64,000 nucleotides of DNA. Source: Martelella endophytica (GTDB taxonomy: Bacteria; Pseudomonadota; Alphaproteobacteria; Rhizobiales; Rhizobiaceae). A program made the translations under genes and the position numbers. Positions 40,248 to 48,823 of this stretch are shown piece after piece. Under the pieces are notes generated by a model. That model did not search any database, was not told the origin of the DNA, and was given only the letters and a program-made list of their open reading frames with translations. How positions within the stretch are numbered: position 1 is the first letter of the stretch; each line of letters starts with the position of its first letter. The DNA lies in contig NZ_CP010803.1 in NCBI RefSeq assembly GCF_000960975.1, positions 2,942,405-3,006,404 on the forward strand, given 5' to 3'.

Positions 40248-40720
40248 TGGTCGACCCTCTTGGTGATCTCGATTGCCTCGCCGGAAACCGAGCACCGCAG
40301 CCGCAGAAGATTGCGGGCATGCCACCAGGCTTCGACCTCGGCCGTCTCGCCGGTCATATCCTCGGCCCAGAACAGGCTTTCGGCGGCGAAGTATTCGGCG
40401 AGAAGCCGGGTCTCCTCGGTCTGCTTGTTCCGGGAAAGCTCCCAGAGCCTAGAGCCGGAAAAGCGGCCGTCGATATCGAGCGCGTCTCCGGCGCTGCCGC
40501 GGCGTTCGAGGAAGGAGGAGGGATTGGCCGACCATTGCGAGCGGCCATCCGGCAGCGTGTCGCCGGCAAGCGCGCGGGCGTCGAGCCCGATCGACATCAG
40601 CATCGGCGTCGCGGGCGTGGTGTCGATCACAAGATCGCCATCGGCGCCGAGTGAGATATCGCAGGCGCGGGCATCCTGATCGAGAATGAGGGCAACATCG
40701 CAAAACATGGGCGCGAGCAT
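40244..40720 (-). CDS. Mu gp46-like baseplate protein
   Basis: A 158-residue GP46 family protein. It has FCDVALILDQDAR, ISLGADGDLVIDTTPATPM and the Trp-rich centre WWHARNLLRLRC. Starts at 40,720 or 40,708 (MFCDVAL) are both possible and neither has a good ribosome site. The family is part of the Mu baseplate, comparable to P2 gpW (T4 gp25). Confidence 0.85.
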   Translation of the reverse strand: MLAPMFCDVALILDQDARACDISLGADGDLVIDTTPATPMLMSIGLDARALAGDTLPDGRSQWSANPSSFLERRGSAGDALDIDGRFSGSRLWELSRNKQTEETRLLAEYFAAESLFWAEDMTGETAEVEAWWHARNLLRLRCSVSGEAIEITKRVDQ

Positions 40721-40763
40721 GACACGCGCGCGCGTGAGCCGATCATGCCCGCCGTTGCGGGCA

Positions 40764-41285
40764 TCAGGTCATTTGCGGAGTGGGTGGGGGACCGCCGGGA
40801 TGGCCATGGCCGTTATACTGCTCGCGCATTTCCTGCATCGAGCCGTTCTTGTCGGTCACATTGCCGCTCGCCTCGATGTCGCCTTCGACCTTCAGGATTT
40901 GCGCGGTGATGAACACACCGGCATCGGTCTTGATCGTGATCTGCGCGCCGGTCTTGATGTCGAGCGTGCCGTCGGCCTTGAGCACCATACGATCGCCGCC
41001 GCTGTTGTAAAGGCCGACCTCGTTCTCCTTCAGCCCGCCCATGCGCGCGGAGGGATTGGCGACAGGCAGCACGACCAGGTCGCCCTCATCGCCGCCGACG
41101 GCAAGCACGATCGCCAGCGCGCCGTCTTCCGGCACATGGGCGGCGAAGCCATAGGGCTGCATCACCTCGACATCGTGGCGCCAGACGCCATCGGCGACCT
41201 CGACGGAGGCCGTCTGCACGGCGCCGTTGTCTTTCACATTCTTCAGAACGGAGCGGCGGATCATGCCGCGATTGGTCTCTGTCAT
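40764..41285 (-). CDS. Mu gp45-like baseplate spike protein
   Basis: A 173-residue protein of the Mu gp45 (gpV-like) family. It has MIRRSVLKNVKDNGAVQTASV at the start, an OB-fold-like part with VMQPYGFAAHVPEDGALAIVL, and the repeated region TLDIKTGAQITIKTDAGVFI typical of a beta-helical membrane-piercing spike, ending in GHGHPGGPP, a His-rich metal-binding tip. The ATG at 41,285 has GGAAGGA upstream, so the longer frame is rejected. Confidence 0.88.
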   Translation of the reverse strand: MTETNRGMIRRSVLKNVKDNGAVQTASVEVADGVWRHDVEVMQPYGFAAHVPEDGALAIVLAVGGDEGDLVVLPVANPSARMGGLKENEVGLYNSGGDRMVLKADGTLDIKTGAQITIKTDAGVFITAQILKVEGDIEASGNVTDKNGSMQEMREQYNGHGHPGGPPPTPQMT

Positions 41286-41310
41286 TTTATTCCTTCCGCG
41301 CGTTGCGAAC

Positions 41311-41331
41311 GGAAAAGTCTGCAACTTTTCC
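41311..41331. repeat. Inverted repeat between gp44 and gp45 genes
   Basis: GGAAAAGT at 41311-41318 pairs with ACTTTTCC at 41324-41331 around CTGCA. It is similar in its arms to the element at 42,543 and to palindromes scattered in rhizobial genomes; it lies in the only sizable gap of this part of the late operon. Confidence 0.5.
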
Positions 41332-41340
41332 TGCCCGCGC

Positions 41341-42528
41341 TCATAGTCTCTCCGCCGTCGTGTCGAGCGCCTTCTTCTGCTTGGCCACCTTGTTCTTGCG
41401 CTGCTTCTTCTTGGGCTCGCCCTTCTCGAAGCTCTCCGGCGAGATGACGCCGAGGCTGGTGATTTGGCCGTCGTCATTGTTCTGGATGAAGGTCACCTTC
41501 GAGATCAGCATGTCGCGGTTGATGTCGTTGAACGCATCCGAGACCGGCACGATCGTGTTCGGCCGCCAGAGCTTGCCTTCCACCGAATGCCCGCGCCGGA
41601 TATAGGTGACCTCGGCGGCCGCACCCCGCGCTGTGTTGCGCCGCCACTCCGCCTCGGCCCTGGCGCTGTCGTGATCGGCCTTGGTGCGGGCGAGATAGAC
41701 CTTCGGCCGGTAGCGCCCGATCTCCTCATCCTCGGCAATGCCGGTGACGGCCGTACCCGCTCGCTCGGTTCTCGTGGCGCTGCCATCGCCGGCGGCGCGA
41801 TCGGCCGGCAGAAGCGGCTCGGCCGTGGTGTCGAGGCTTGCCTTGCCGCGCTTCTTGCCGGCACGCTCGCTGGTGCCGCGCACGATCGTCTTCGAATAGC
41901 TTTGCTCGTCGCTCTCATCGATCGAGGCCTTCAGCACATTGCCTGGCAGCGTGATCGCGTCGGCAGCGCGGGTGCCGCCGGAGCGGGTGATCACCACATT
42001 GCCGATACCATCGGAGAGAACCCGCGCCTGGCGCTGGCGGGCGCCTTTCTCGATCGCGGTGAACGGGCTTTCGTCGAGATCGATGCTGTAGCGGGGAAAC
42101 GGCGCGCCGGTGTCGATCTCTGTACGCACGCCGATGCCATAGGGTTTGATGATCCGCGCGACCGCATCCTCCAGTTTCACATTGTGCATCTCGGCCGGCG
42201 TGTCATCGACGAGGGCGGTGCAGTCGACGAGGTCGCCAAGCTTGCAACGGCCCTCGACGGTGATATCGGCGAAGGCGGCCTCGATATTGGACGAGCGCTT
42301 CTCGATCCGGCCGTTCAGCACGGTGACGCCATCAACCTTGATCGACACGGCCGCGCGGCGCTGCAGACGTTTGTTCTTGGCGCTGTGGACATGGGCGAGC
42401 GCCGCCGCCGAGGCCTCCTGGTCGTGGCAATAGAGCGAGAAGCGCGCGGAGAACTCCTTCATGTCGAGTTCGACCTCCGCGCCGGTCCAGCCTTCGAATA
42501 GTGCGCCGTCGATCGTCACCTCAATCAT
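41341..42528 (-). CDS. Mu gp44-like baseplate hub protein (gpP)
   Basis: A 395-residue tail hub protein of the Mu gpP / P2 gpD group. It starts MIEVTIDGALFEGWTGAEVEL and has VKLEDAVARIIKPYGIGV and SPFTAIEKGARQRQARVLSDGIGNVV, typical of hub domains; the C-terminus is very basic. It joins tube and spike. The ATG at 42,528 has AGGGA upstream; an ATG at 42,546 is also in frame but overlaps the repeat. Confidence 0.88.
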   Translation of the reverse strand: MIEVTIDGALFEGWTGAEVELDMKEFSARFSLYCHDQEASAAALAHVHSAKNKRLQRRAAVSIKVDGVTVLNGRIEKRSSNIEAAFADITVEGRCKLGDLVDCTALVDDTPAEMHNVKLEDAVARIIKPYGIGVRTEIDTGAPFPRYSIDLDESPFTAIEKGARQRQARVLSDGIGNVVITRSGGTRAADAITLPGNVLKASIDESDEQSYSKTIVRGTSERAGKKRGKASLDTTAEPLLPADRAAGDGSATRTERAGTAVTGIAEDEEIGRYRPKVYLARTKADHDSARAEAEWRRNTARGAAAEVTYIRRGHSVEGKLWRPNTIVPVSDAFNDINRDMLISKVTFIQNNDDGQITSLGVISPESFEKGEPKKKQRKNKVAKQKKALDTTAERL

Positions 42529-42542
42529 GGCATTGTCCCTGC

Positions 42543-42586
42543 GCATGCCCGGACGGAAAACCGGTATCCACTTTTCCTGGTCATGC
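42543..42586. repeat. Rhizobial-type interspersed palindromic element
   Basis: The stretch starts GCATGC, has GGAAAACCGGTATCC then ACTTTTCC in the centre and ends TCATGC. Elements with this layout (GCATG ends, an AAAACCGG half and a CACTTTTC half) are, to my knowledge, scattered in large numbers through Hyphomicrobiales genomes. Here it spans the junction between the gp43- and gp44-like genes. Confidence 0.55.
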
Positions 42587-43813
42587 TTTCAGCACCTTGA
42601 TGCTTCCGGCTGGAAGCTGCGCCGGATGACGCGGCCGGTTGCGCGCAACGATGTCGGCCCAGACCGCCTCGATCGCCGCCGGGTTCTCGCCTGCGATATG
42701 GGTGGCGATCATCCAGGCGTCGGTCGGCCCGGCAAGCGTGAGCGTCAGCGTTTCCGGCAACTGCCCGATGATCTCATTCAGCGCGCCGGTCACCTCGGCC
42801 TTCAACCCCTCAAGTGCGGAGACCAGTCCATCGACCTCGCCGTCATAGCGGCCGGAGGAGAGCTGGCCGACCGACTCGATCAGGCGATCGGCCGCAGCAT
42901 GCATGCGGGCGCGGGACGCAAGCGCGGTCTCGGCGCTGTCGAAATCGGAGTAGGGGACCTGCGCCACCGCCTGCGACAGGCAGTGCGCCGAGGCGGCAGC
43001 AATCAGCGCCCGGTCGGGATCGGACGGCGCTGCCGCGATCGCGCCGGCAAGCGATGAGGCGAGCGAAACGCCGATCGCGGTCAGCGCCGCCGGCGTCGCC
43101 GCGACCTCCGGAACCGCCTCGGCCGCGGCCGCGACGAACGGGGTTTGGGAGGCTTCCCCGAAGCGGCTGGCGAGATCCGCGACCTCGGCGTCGAACGCTT
43201 CGGGCGTCGTCGGCGCGAGCTGTGCCGTTGCGTCTTGCAGGCGCGGCAGAAACCGGGCGGAACCGTTGACGGGCTGGAGCACACCCGCCGCATCCTGCAC
43301 GACGCCCGCGCTGCGGTTGACCGCCCGCGTGCGCGCCGCCGAGATCGATCGGGTCGAGACCGCGCTCGCCAGCAGCGAGGCCGCCGAGGCGACGAGCGCC
43401 ACGGCCGTAAGCACGCCTGAAAGCCCGTTTGAAAGGCTCGTGAAGCCGGTTTGAACCTTCCTGAATTTCGCGGAAAAGCGGACGGCGCGCAGCTCGCGCG
43501 AGGCAAGCGAGATCGTGGCGGGCTCGGTGAGGATCACCTGCATCGGCCCCTGCCAGGGATGGATCAGCATCGCCGGGCCGGACTGGTTGAACGCCGCCTC
43601 AAGCGCGACCGCCTGCGCCTGGTAGAAGTCGCCGATGATCACGCCGTTAATCGAAACCTCGGCCGCGGCTCGGCCGAAGTCGTCATAGGCCGCGTCGTCA
43701 ACGCCGGGAAACAGATATTCGACCAGGCGCCGGCCGGCCTTGGTGGTGGTGTCGGGCACATCGAAGGCGATGCCGCGATAATAGCCGGTGACAAGGCCGG
43801 GAAGCGTTGCCAT
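42581..43813 (-). CDS. Mu gp43-like protein (gpN, DNA circularisation N-terminal domain)
   Basis: A 410-residue tail protein. The N-terminus YYRGIAFDVPDTTTKAGRRLVEY and VSINGVIIGDFYQAQAVALEAAFNQSGPAMLIHPWQGPM are typical of the DNA circularisation protein family, although the protein is a tail component in Mu. The rest is Ala-rich and helical. The start overlaps the tape-measure stop by one base. Confidence 0.85.
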   Translation of the reverse strand: MATLPGLVTGYYRGIAFDVPDTTTKAGRRLVEYLFPGVDDAAYDDFGRAAAEVSINGVIIGDFYQAQAVALEAAFNQSGPAMLIHPWQGPMQVILTEPATISLASRELRAVRFSAKFRKVQTGFTSLSNGLSGVLTAVALVASAASLLASAVSTRSISAARTRAVNRSAGVVQDAAGVLQPVNGSARFLPRLQDATAQLAPTTPEAFDAEVADLASRFGEASQTPFVAAAAEAVPEVAATPAALTAIGVSLASSLAGAIAAAPSDPDRALIAAASAHCLSQAVAQVPYSDFDSAETALASRARMHAAADRLIESVGQLSSGRYDGEVDGLVSALEGLKAEVTGALNEIIGQLPETLTLTLAGPTDAWMIATHIAGENPAAIEAVWADIVARNRPRHPAQLPAGSIKVLKA

Positions 43814-46128
43814 CAGGGCATCCCCACGGCGCGGCCGGTGTTAAGCTTGACGTCGCCGCTCGTTTTCGCCGACGAATGCGTCACGGCCGTTCCGGGCTCG
43901 GCCTTCACCGTGATCTCGCCGTTGAAATTGCCGTTGGCGGCAACGGGCGCGGCCTGCTGAGCGGTGGCGCCGCCCGTGCCACCCATCCACTTTGGACGGT
44001 TCTCCCAGCTCGGCCAGCTGATCAGCGAAGAGATGTCGATGCTGCCGATCGCCGAGAGAATACGGCTGCCGATATTGCCGAACCAACTCACCAACTCGTC
44101 GATCGTGCCCTTGACCGCGTCGACCATTGCCTGGGCGGCACGCGCTCCGCTATCACGAAAACCGGCCTCCATCTCGTCGGAATAGTCCTTCATGGTGAAG
44201 ACCGACTTGATGCTGCCCCAGAGATCGAGACCAGAGAACCAGCCGGTGAGCTCGTTCCACCAGCCCTCTACCACGGCCCGCGCCTCGGCGAGCTCGGACG
44301 AGATGGCGGCCGTATCGACACCGAAGAAGGCAGCGAGATCGACGACCTGACCGCCGACCCAGCCGGCAAAGTCGGAAAGCGCCCCCATCACGTCGCCGAC
44401 GGCGTCCCAGATGACCGAGGCAAACCCAGCAATGAAATTCGAGATCGGCTCCCAGTAATGCCAGACGGCCACGCCGATGGCGGCGACCGCGGCAACGATG
44501 GCTGCAATCAGCGCCCATATCGGCGCGGTGATGCCGGCAAGCGCGCCGCCTATTGCGGCCATCACGGCCATCAGGCCCTCAAACAGGAAAGATAGGCCGG
44601 GGATGGCAAACAATATGCCGCGAAATCCCGTCGCAAGACGGCCAAGCCACGAAAGCTTCATGCCATTCATGCCGGCGAGCGACGATTGTAGGCCGATTGA
44701 TCCGGCTGCGGCGCGGTAGAAATAGAGGGCGAGCCGCAAGGCCCCTTTGCCGGCAAGCCAGAGGGGCGAAAGGATGAGCCGCAACCCGGCAATGACCGGC
44801 GGCAGCACGAAACCGATGACGCCGAGCGCGCCCCCGAGCAGAACGCCGGCCCCGCCAAGCCTCAGAGCCTCGCGCCCGCCGCCATTGGTTTCTTCGTTCC
44901 AGGCGCGTAGCTGGTCGAGCCCGGCCTTCAGATGCGTGTTGATCGCGGGCAGCCATTCGCCGAAAGCCATGCCCACTTCGCGGACGGCCTGCGTACCGAT
45001 CTCCCGGAAGGTGATGAGCTGGCGGTTGAGGCCCTGCATCTGCGTGTCGAAATCGGCGTCGATGATCGAGCCGTCGGCCTCGGCCATCTTGTCGCGGATC
45101 GCCTTGTACTCATCGACGTTCGCCATGAACGGGATCAGGAAATCCATCACCTGCTGATCCTGGAACAACTCGCCGAGACCGCCGGCGCCGGCGATCTGGA
45201 CGAGCTGCTCGCGCACAGCATCGAGCGCTTCGGCGCCTTCGAGCCCGTTCGCTTTTGCGGCTTCCATCATGTCGGCGATCTGGTTTTCGGAAACGCCGGT
45301 CAGTTTCATGACCTTCTGCAGCACCGCCTCGATCGGGTTAATGCCCTTGGTCGCGGCGTCCTGCATGACCGCCTGGATATCGACGCCCATATCCTTGAAG
45401 TTCTTCACCGTCGCGGGTGCCAGGATCTTCGACAGGAAGTTCTTGAGGTTGTTGGCCGCCTCGGCCGGATCGGACGTGCCCTTGCGGGCGATCTGCAGGG
45501 CGGCGCCGAGAAAGCCGACGGCTTCCTGTCCCTTGACGCCGAACTTCGCCACCTGGCTGGTCAGCGATGGGAAGTAGCGCGCCATGTCCTTCAGCTCGAA
45601 GGCGCCGAGCTTGCCGGATGTGACCAGCATCGCCAGAACCTTCTCGATCTGATCGGCCGGCACGCCGAGCGTCATCATCGACGAGGTGGCGACCGCGGCG
45701 ATGTCGTCCGTCGAGGCATTGGCCGCCGTCGCAACCCTGGCAATGTCGTCGATCGCGCCGTCGATCAGCGCACCGTCGAGACCCGCGGCAAACATGTTGG
45801 CAACCGCCGAGGCGATGCCATCGGAGGTCTGTCCGGTCGCAAGCGCGAGATCCTCGAACCGCGCCTTCTGCTGTTCGGTAAACTTGAAGGCGGCAGCGCC
45901 CGTCAGCTCGGCCGTGCCCGCCATGTCCAACAGCTTTTGCTGGAAATCGGCAGCGCCCGCGATCGGCGCCATGAAGGAGATGCCGGCGACGGCCGCGCCG
46001 ATAATGCCGATGCGGCCGGCAAGGCCGGTGAAGCCACGCACCGCGCCGGAAAGCCGGCGGAGCGGCCCGCTCATCAGGTCGCGTAGACGGACGAGAACGT
46101 CCAGCGTCATCTGCCCCGATCCGGCCAC
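43813..46128 (-). CDS. Tail tape measure protein
   Basis: A 771-residue protein whose length should set the tail length. It has an N-terminal basic helix, LSGPLRRLSGAVRGFTGLAGRIG, and family segments FKFTEQQKARFEDLALATGQTSDGIASAVANMFAAGLD and AFELKDMARYFPSLTSQVAKFGVKGQEAVGFLGAALQIARKG in outline, then several hydrophobic stretches (about 430-460 and 510-560) that could enter the host membrane. It starts with GTG at 46,128, one base after the stop of the frameshifted chaperone. Rough tail length at 1.5 angstrom per residue would be about 115 nm. Confidence 0.92.
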   Translation of the reverse strand: MAGSGQMTLDVLVRLRDLMSGPLRRLSGAVRGFTGLAGRIGIIGAAVAGISFMAPIAGAADFQQKLLDMAGTAELTGAAAFKFTEQQKARFEDLALATGQTSDGIASAVANMFAAGLDGALIDGAIDDIARVATAANASTDDIAAVATSSMMTLGVPADQIEKVLAMLVTSGKLGAFELKDMARYFPSLTSQVAKFGVKGQEAVGFLGAALQIARKGTSDPAEAANNLKNFLSKILAPATVKNFKDMGVDIQAVMQDAATKGINPIEAVLQKVMKLTGVSENQIADMMEAAKANGLEGAEALDAVREQLVQIAGAGGLGELFQDQQVMDFLIPFMANVDEYKAIRDKMAEADGSIIDADFDTQMQGLNRQLITFREIGTQAVREVGMAFGEWLPAINTHLKAGLDQLRAWNEETNGGGREALRLGGAGVLLGGALGVIGFVLPPVIAGLRLILSPLWLAGKGALRLALYFYRAAAGSIGLQSSLAGMNGMKLSWLGRLATGFRGILFAIPGLSFLFEGLMAVMAAIGGALAGITAPIWALIAAIVAAVAAIGVAVWHYWEPISNFIAGFASVIWDAVGDVMGALSDFAGWVGGQVVDLAAFFGVDTAAISSELAEARAVVEGWWNELTGWFSGLDLWGSIKSVFTMKDYSDEMEAGFRDSGARAAQAMVDAVKGTIDELVSWFGNIGSRILSAIGSIDISSLISWPSWENRPKWMGGTGGATAQQAAPVAANGNFNGEITVKAEPGTAVTHSSAKTSGDVKLNTGRAVGMP

Positions 46129-46129
46129 C

Positions 46130-46725
46130 TCAGCTCTCCTTCATTTCCTTGCGCGCATGCATGATGGCATTCCACCAGAAGATCAGCTCACGGCCGTTCA
46201 TGGCGAGGATCTCGGCGGCGCCGAAACCCGAGTGCTCGGCGAGAAAGCCGGTCAGGACGCCCGCGTTTTCGGGCCACTCGTCAAAAAATGGTTGAGCACC
46301 CGGCCGCCGCCGGCAATGTCGGTGGCGTCAAGCTTGTCCCAGACCGCGTTCATCACCGCCTGATTGAGGCGGCAGGAACGCGCGAAGGTGACGATGTTCT
46401 GCAGGTTGTCGGGCGCCTCGGAAATCACGCGGGTGTCGAGGCCGGTCAGACGATGGAAAGTCAGGCTTTCGAACACCTTCTCCTTGATCTTGCCCGACGC
46501 CCGGACCTTGATCCTGACGGTCTCGTAGAGCGGCAGCGTGATCGTGCCATCGGCGTTGCGGATCGCATGCGACGGCAGCTTGTCGAGCGGATCGGTCGCA
46601 TCCTCGTCGACGATATCGTCGTCGGCCTTCTGAACGGACACACCGGTGTCTTCATCGACGATGGTTTCGTCAACAACGGTTTCCTCGTCGTCGAGGTCGA
46701 TTGCGGCAATGGTCTTCGTCGTCAT
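46130..46725 (-). CDS. Tail assembly chaperone, -1 frameshift product (gp41-gp42 type)
   Basis: The zero-frame gene (46,252-46,725) reads up to TTG at 46,284-46,282; slipping one base back on T TTT TTG (46,288-46,282) continues with DEWPENAGVLTGFLAEHSGF and 30 more residues to a TGA at 46,132-46,130. The product would have 198 residues. The extension ends KEMKES directly before the tape-measure GTG, exactly where tail phages place the longer chaperone form. The extra domain includes GFGAAEILAMNGRELIFWWNA. Both forms are needed in known phages, with the long one rarer. Confidence 0.75.
46252..46725 (-). CDS. Tail assembly chaperone, short form (Mu gp41-like)
   Basis: A 157-residue protein. 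The first 60 residues are acidic (IDLDDEETVVDETIVDEDTG), then comes the TAC-type domain with RIKVRASGKIKEKVFESLTFHRLTGLDTRVI in outline and NLQNIVTFARSCRLNQAVM. It coats the tape measure during tail assembly. The ATG at 46,725 overlaps the tail tube stop by 4 bases. Translation normally ends at the TGA at 46,252-46,254, and a share of ribosomes is expected to shift at 46,282-46,288. Confidence 0.82.
   Translation of the reverse strand: MTTKTIAAIDLDDEETVVDETIVDEDTGVSVQKADDDIVDEDATDPLDKLPSHAIRNADGTITLPLYETVRIKVRASGKIKEKVFESLTFHRLTGLDTRVISEAPDNLQNIVTFARSCRLNQAVMNAVWDKLDATDIAGGGRVLNHFLTSGPKTRAS
46282..46288 (-). promoter_or_regulatory. Slippery heptamer T TTT TTG for -1 programmed frameshifting
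   Basis: On the minus strand the codons are CAT TTT TTG ACG in the zero frame. The heptamer T TTT TTG matches X XXY YYZ exactly. Shifting back one base opens a 50-codon frame that ends just before the tape-measure gene. No clear downstream pseudoknot was worked out; GC-rich sequence follows. Confidence 0.75.
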
Positions 46726-47084
46726 CCGATGATCTCCTGCGCCTCTCCGGCAGCCCATTTGAGTTCGATCTGGCCATCCGTCGCGCCCGTCGTCTCGGGG
46801 CGGTCGCCCTCAAGAAAAGCGTCCTCGAAGACGTAGGTCTGGCCGGTGTCGCACACGACCTGCAGCTCGCCTTCCTCATGGTCGAGAAGGTCGACGAGCG
46901 ACTGTCCCTTTTCGAGGTTGGTGGTCGCGGTGATTTCGGAGCCCTGAAACTCCTGAAAGCGGCCGACGCCGCGCCCATAGGCCGTGGCGGTGTTCTTGAT
47001 GCCGCCGAGCCGGAGCTTGGCCCCGGTTTTGACGGGGATCGTCCGTCCCTTCCAGACGATATCGATGATGCCAAGTGTCTGCAT
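46722..47084 (-). CDS. Tail tube protein (Mu gpM, gp40)
   Basis: A 120-residue protein with the tail tube pattern: VKTGAKLRLGGIKNTATAYGRGVGRFQEFQGSEITATT in outline and a C-terminal DGQIELKWAAGEAQEIIG. It forms the inner tube of the contractile tail inside the sheath. It starts 12 bases after the sheath stop, with GGAGCC upstream. Confidence 0.92.
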   Translation of the reverse strand: MQTLGIIDIVWKGRTIPVKTGAKLRLGGIKNTATAYGRGVGRFQEFQGSEITATTNLEKGQSLVDLLDHEEGELQVVCDTGQTYVFEDAFLEGDRPETTGATDGQIELKWAAGEAQEIIG

Positions 47085-47096
47085 GGTCGGCTCCTA

Positions 47097-48581
47097 TCAG
47101 ACGAGGAATTCGAGGCTGGAGGCGAACACCATCTGGTTGCCGACGATCTGGACGATCTGCCGGGCATTGGTGCGGTTACGGTCGTTCGGATCGCGCTCGA
47201 AGGTGGAGGCCTCGATCGTCGCCTCGGCGTTCTCGATCCAGACGAGGCCGGCATAGCGCTGGCAGCGCGCCGCCCAGGTGCCCTTGATCCGGCCGGGCGA
47301 AACCACGGCGGAACCGGCGGCCTTGTCGCCCTCGGCGCGGCGCGTCTGAAACTGCTTGCCGTCGTCGACCAGCTTGGCGCGCGGATAGAGCGTGTTGAAA
47401 TAGGCCGACCAGTCGTAGCGGATCCGCGACATGGTCGCCGGCACCATGATGTCCATCCAGGCATCGTCGAGCACGCCGAGCGACGTCTTCTTGTAGGTGG
47501 TCACCATGCGGTTGATCACGGTCGAGCCGTCGTCGAGGTGGAGATAGGTCGACACACCGTGCTGCAGCAGAAGATTGCGCTCCTCCCACGAAAACTGGTC
47601 CTCGATGTCGGGTGCTTCGACGCCGTTCACGACCAGGCTCTTCAGCTGGCGCGCCGGATCGTTGGAAAGGTGGAAGGCGGCAAGCGCGCAGTCGGCCGCC
47701 GCATGCACCCAGGACGAGGTCGGCGAGCGCGACAGGCAGGACAGCGACAGGAAGGCGCAGTTGGTGAGATCGCCGAGCGTCACCGCCTGGGCATAGGTCG
47801 CCCGCTTGCCGGTGAAGCCATGGCAATCGAGCTTGGCCGTCGCCACGTAGCGCGCGTTCAGCCATTCGGCGAAGAGCTGGACATTGGTGACATCGGACCA
47901 GGGATGCTGGAGCTTGGTGAACCAGGCATTCTCGATCAGGTCGAGCACGTCCTGCAGGTCCGGATTGCCGGCGCCGCCCGCCATGTCGGCAACCGCGATC
48001 GTCAGCCCCTCGGGCACCGGCTGGGCGGTCACGTCGACGCGCAGGTCGATATCGTTGCCGACCTCGCCGCCGTTCTTCGCGGTCACGGTCACGACGCCGG
48101 CGGCGGCGGCGGCCGTCACAACGATATCGGGTTCCGCCGTGATCGCCGCGGCAAGTTTGGTGGCGAGCGCGGCGACGTTATCGGTCGCAAGCGCCGAGAC
48201 GCGGATCCGCACGCCTGCGATCTTGAAGCGAAGCACGGTCGACTGCGAAGGCGCGCCCGTAAAAGTGATGGTGCCGGTGGCCTTCACCGCATCGTCGGCA
48301 TCAGCAAGCGTCGTCACATAAAGCGGCGTGGTCTTGTTGACCTTGCGGAAGGCGGCGACCTGCTCGGCGCCGATCGAGCCCCGGCCGAAATAGGCGGTCG
48401 CCTCGTCGCCGCGCGTGATCTGGCGGATCTGGCCGGGCTCAAGTGTGCCGGCGGCAAGCTTGTGGCCGGCGATCAGAACCTTTTCCGGCCAGGCGTAAAT
48501 GCCCTTCTGGCTGTAGTTCGGCTTGACCTCGATAAAGATGGCGGGGTCGTACCAGGTCATCGGGATTTCGTCGAAGTCCAT
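47097..48581 (-). CDS. Tail sheath protein (Mu gpL, gp39)
   Basis: A 494-residue contractile sheath protein. It begins MDFDEIPMTWYDPAIFIEV with the typical PGIFIEVN-like start, has a GTITFTGAP / KIAGVRIRV insertion-type domain, and ends with VWIENAEATIEASTFERDPNDRNRTNARQIVQIVGNQMV in outline, the conserved C-terminal handshake region. It shows that the phage is a myovirus. Size matches Mu gpL (495). Confidence 0.94.
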   Translation of the reverse strand: MDFDEIPMTWYDPAIFIEVKPNYSQKGIYAWPEKVLIAGHKLAAGTLEPGQIRQITRGDEATAYFGRGSIGAEQVAAFRKVNKTTPLYVTTLADADDAVKATGTITFTGAPSQSTVLRFKIAGVRIRVSALATDNVAALATKLAAAITAEPDIVVTAAAAAGVVTVTAKNGGEVGNDIDLRVDVTAQPVPEGLTIAVADMAGGAGNPDLQDVLDLIENAWFTKLQHPWSDVTNVQLFAEWLNARYVATAKLDCHGFTGKRATYAQAVTLGDLTNCAFLSLSCLSRSPTSSWVHAAADCALAAFHLSNDPARQLKSLVVNGVEAPDIEDQFSWEERNLLLQHGVSTYLHLDDGSTVINRMVTTYKKTSLGVLDDAWMDIMVPATMSRIRYDWSAYFNTLYPRAKLVDDGKQFQTRRAEGDKAAGSAVVSPGRIKGTWAARCQRYAGLVWIENAEATIEASTFERDPNDRNRTNARQIVQIVGNQMVFASSLEFLV

Positions 48582-48584
48582 CGA

Positions 48585-48821
48585 TCAGTCCTCGCTCTTT
48601 TCCGTGGTGGTTTTCTTCGTTGCGGGCGCGCTGGCCTCGACCAGGTCGCCGTCGCGCAGGCGCCTTCGGACAAACAGCGTGTCGTCGACTTCGACGCCCG
48701 CTGCCGGCACGATCGCGCCGCCCGGCAGGGCAACGCCCGGAACCGTCTTCTCGGCATTCGCCGCGTCCCGGATCGTCAGCGTCCGGCCTTCGCCCGGCTT
48801 TACAAATTTCCGATGGCCCAT
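48585..48821 (-). CDS. DUF2635 protein (Mu gp38-like)
   Basis: A 78-residue protein, FVKPGEGRTLTIRDAANA then VDDTLFVRRRLRDGDLVEA, matching DUF2635, found next to the sheath gene in Mu-like phages. Role unknown. The ATG at 48,821 has GGGAGCC upstream; the longer open frame to 49,172 belongs to the antisense composition of the gp37 gene. Confidence 0.82.
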   Translation of the reverse strand: MGHRKFVKPGEGRTLTIRDAANAEKTVPGVALPGGAIVPAAGVEVDDTLFVRRRLRDGDLVEASAPATKKTTTEKSED

Positions 48822-48823
48822 CG

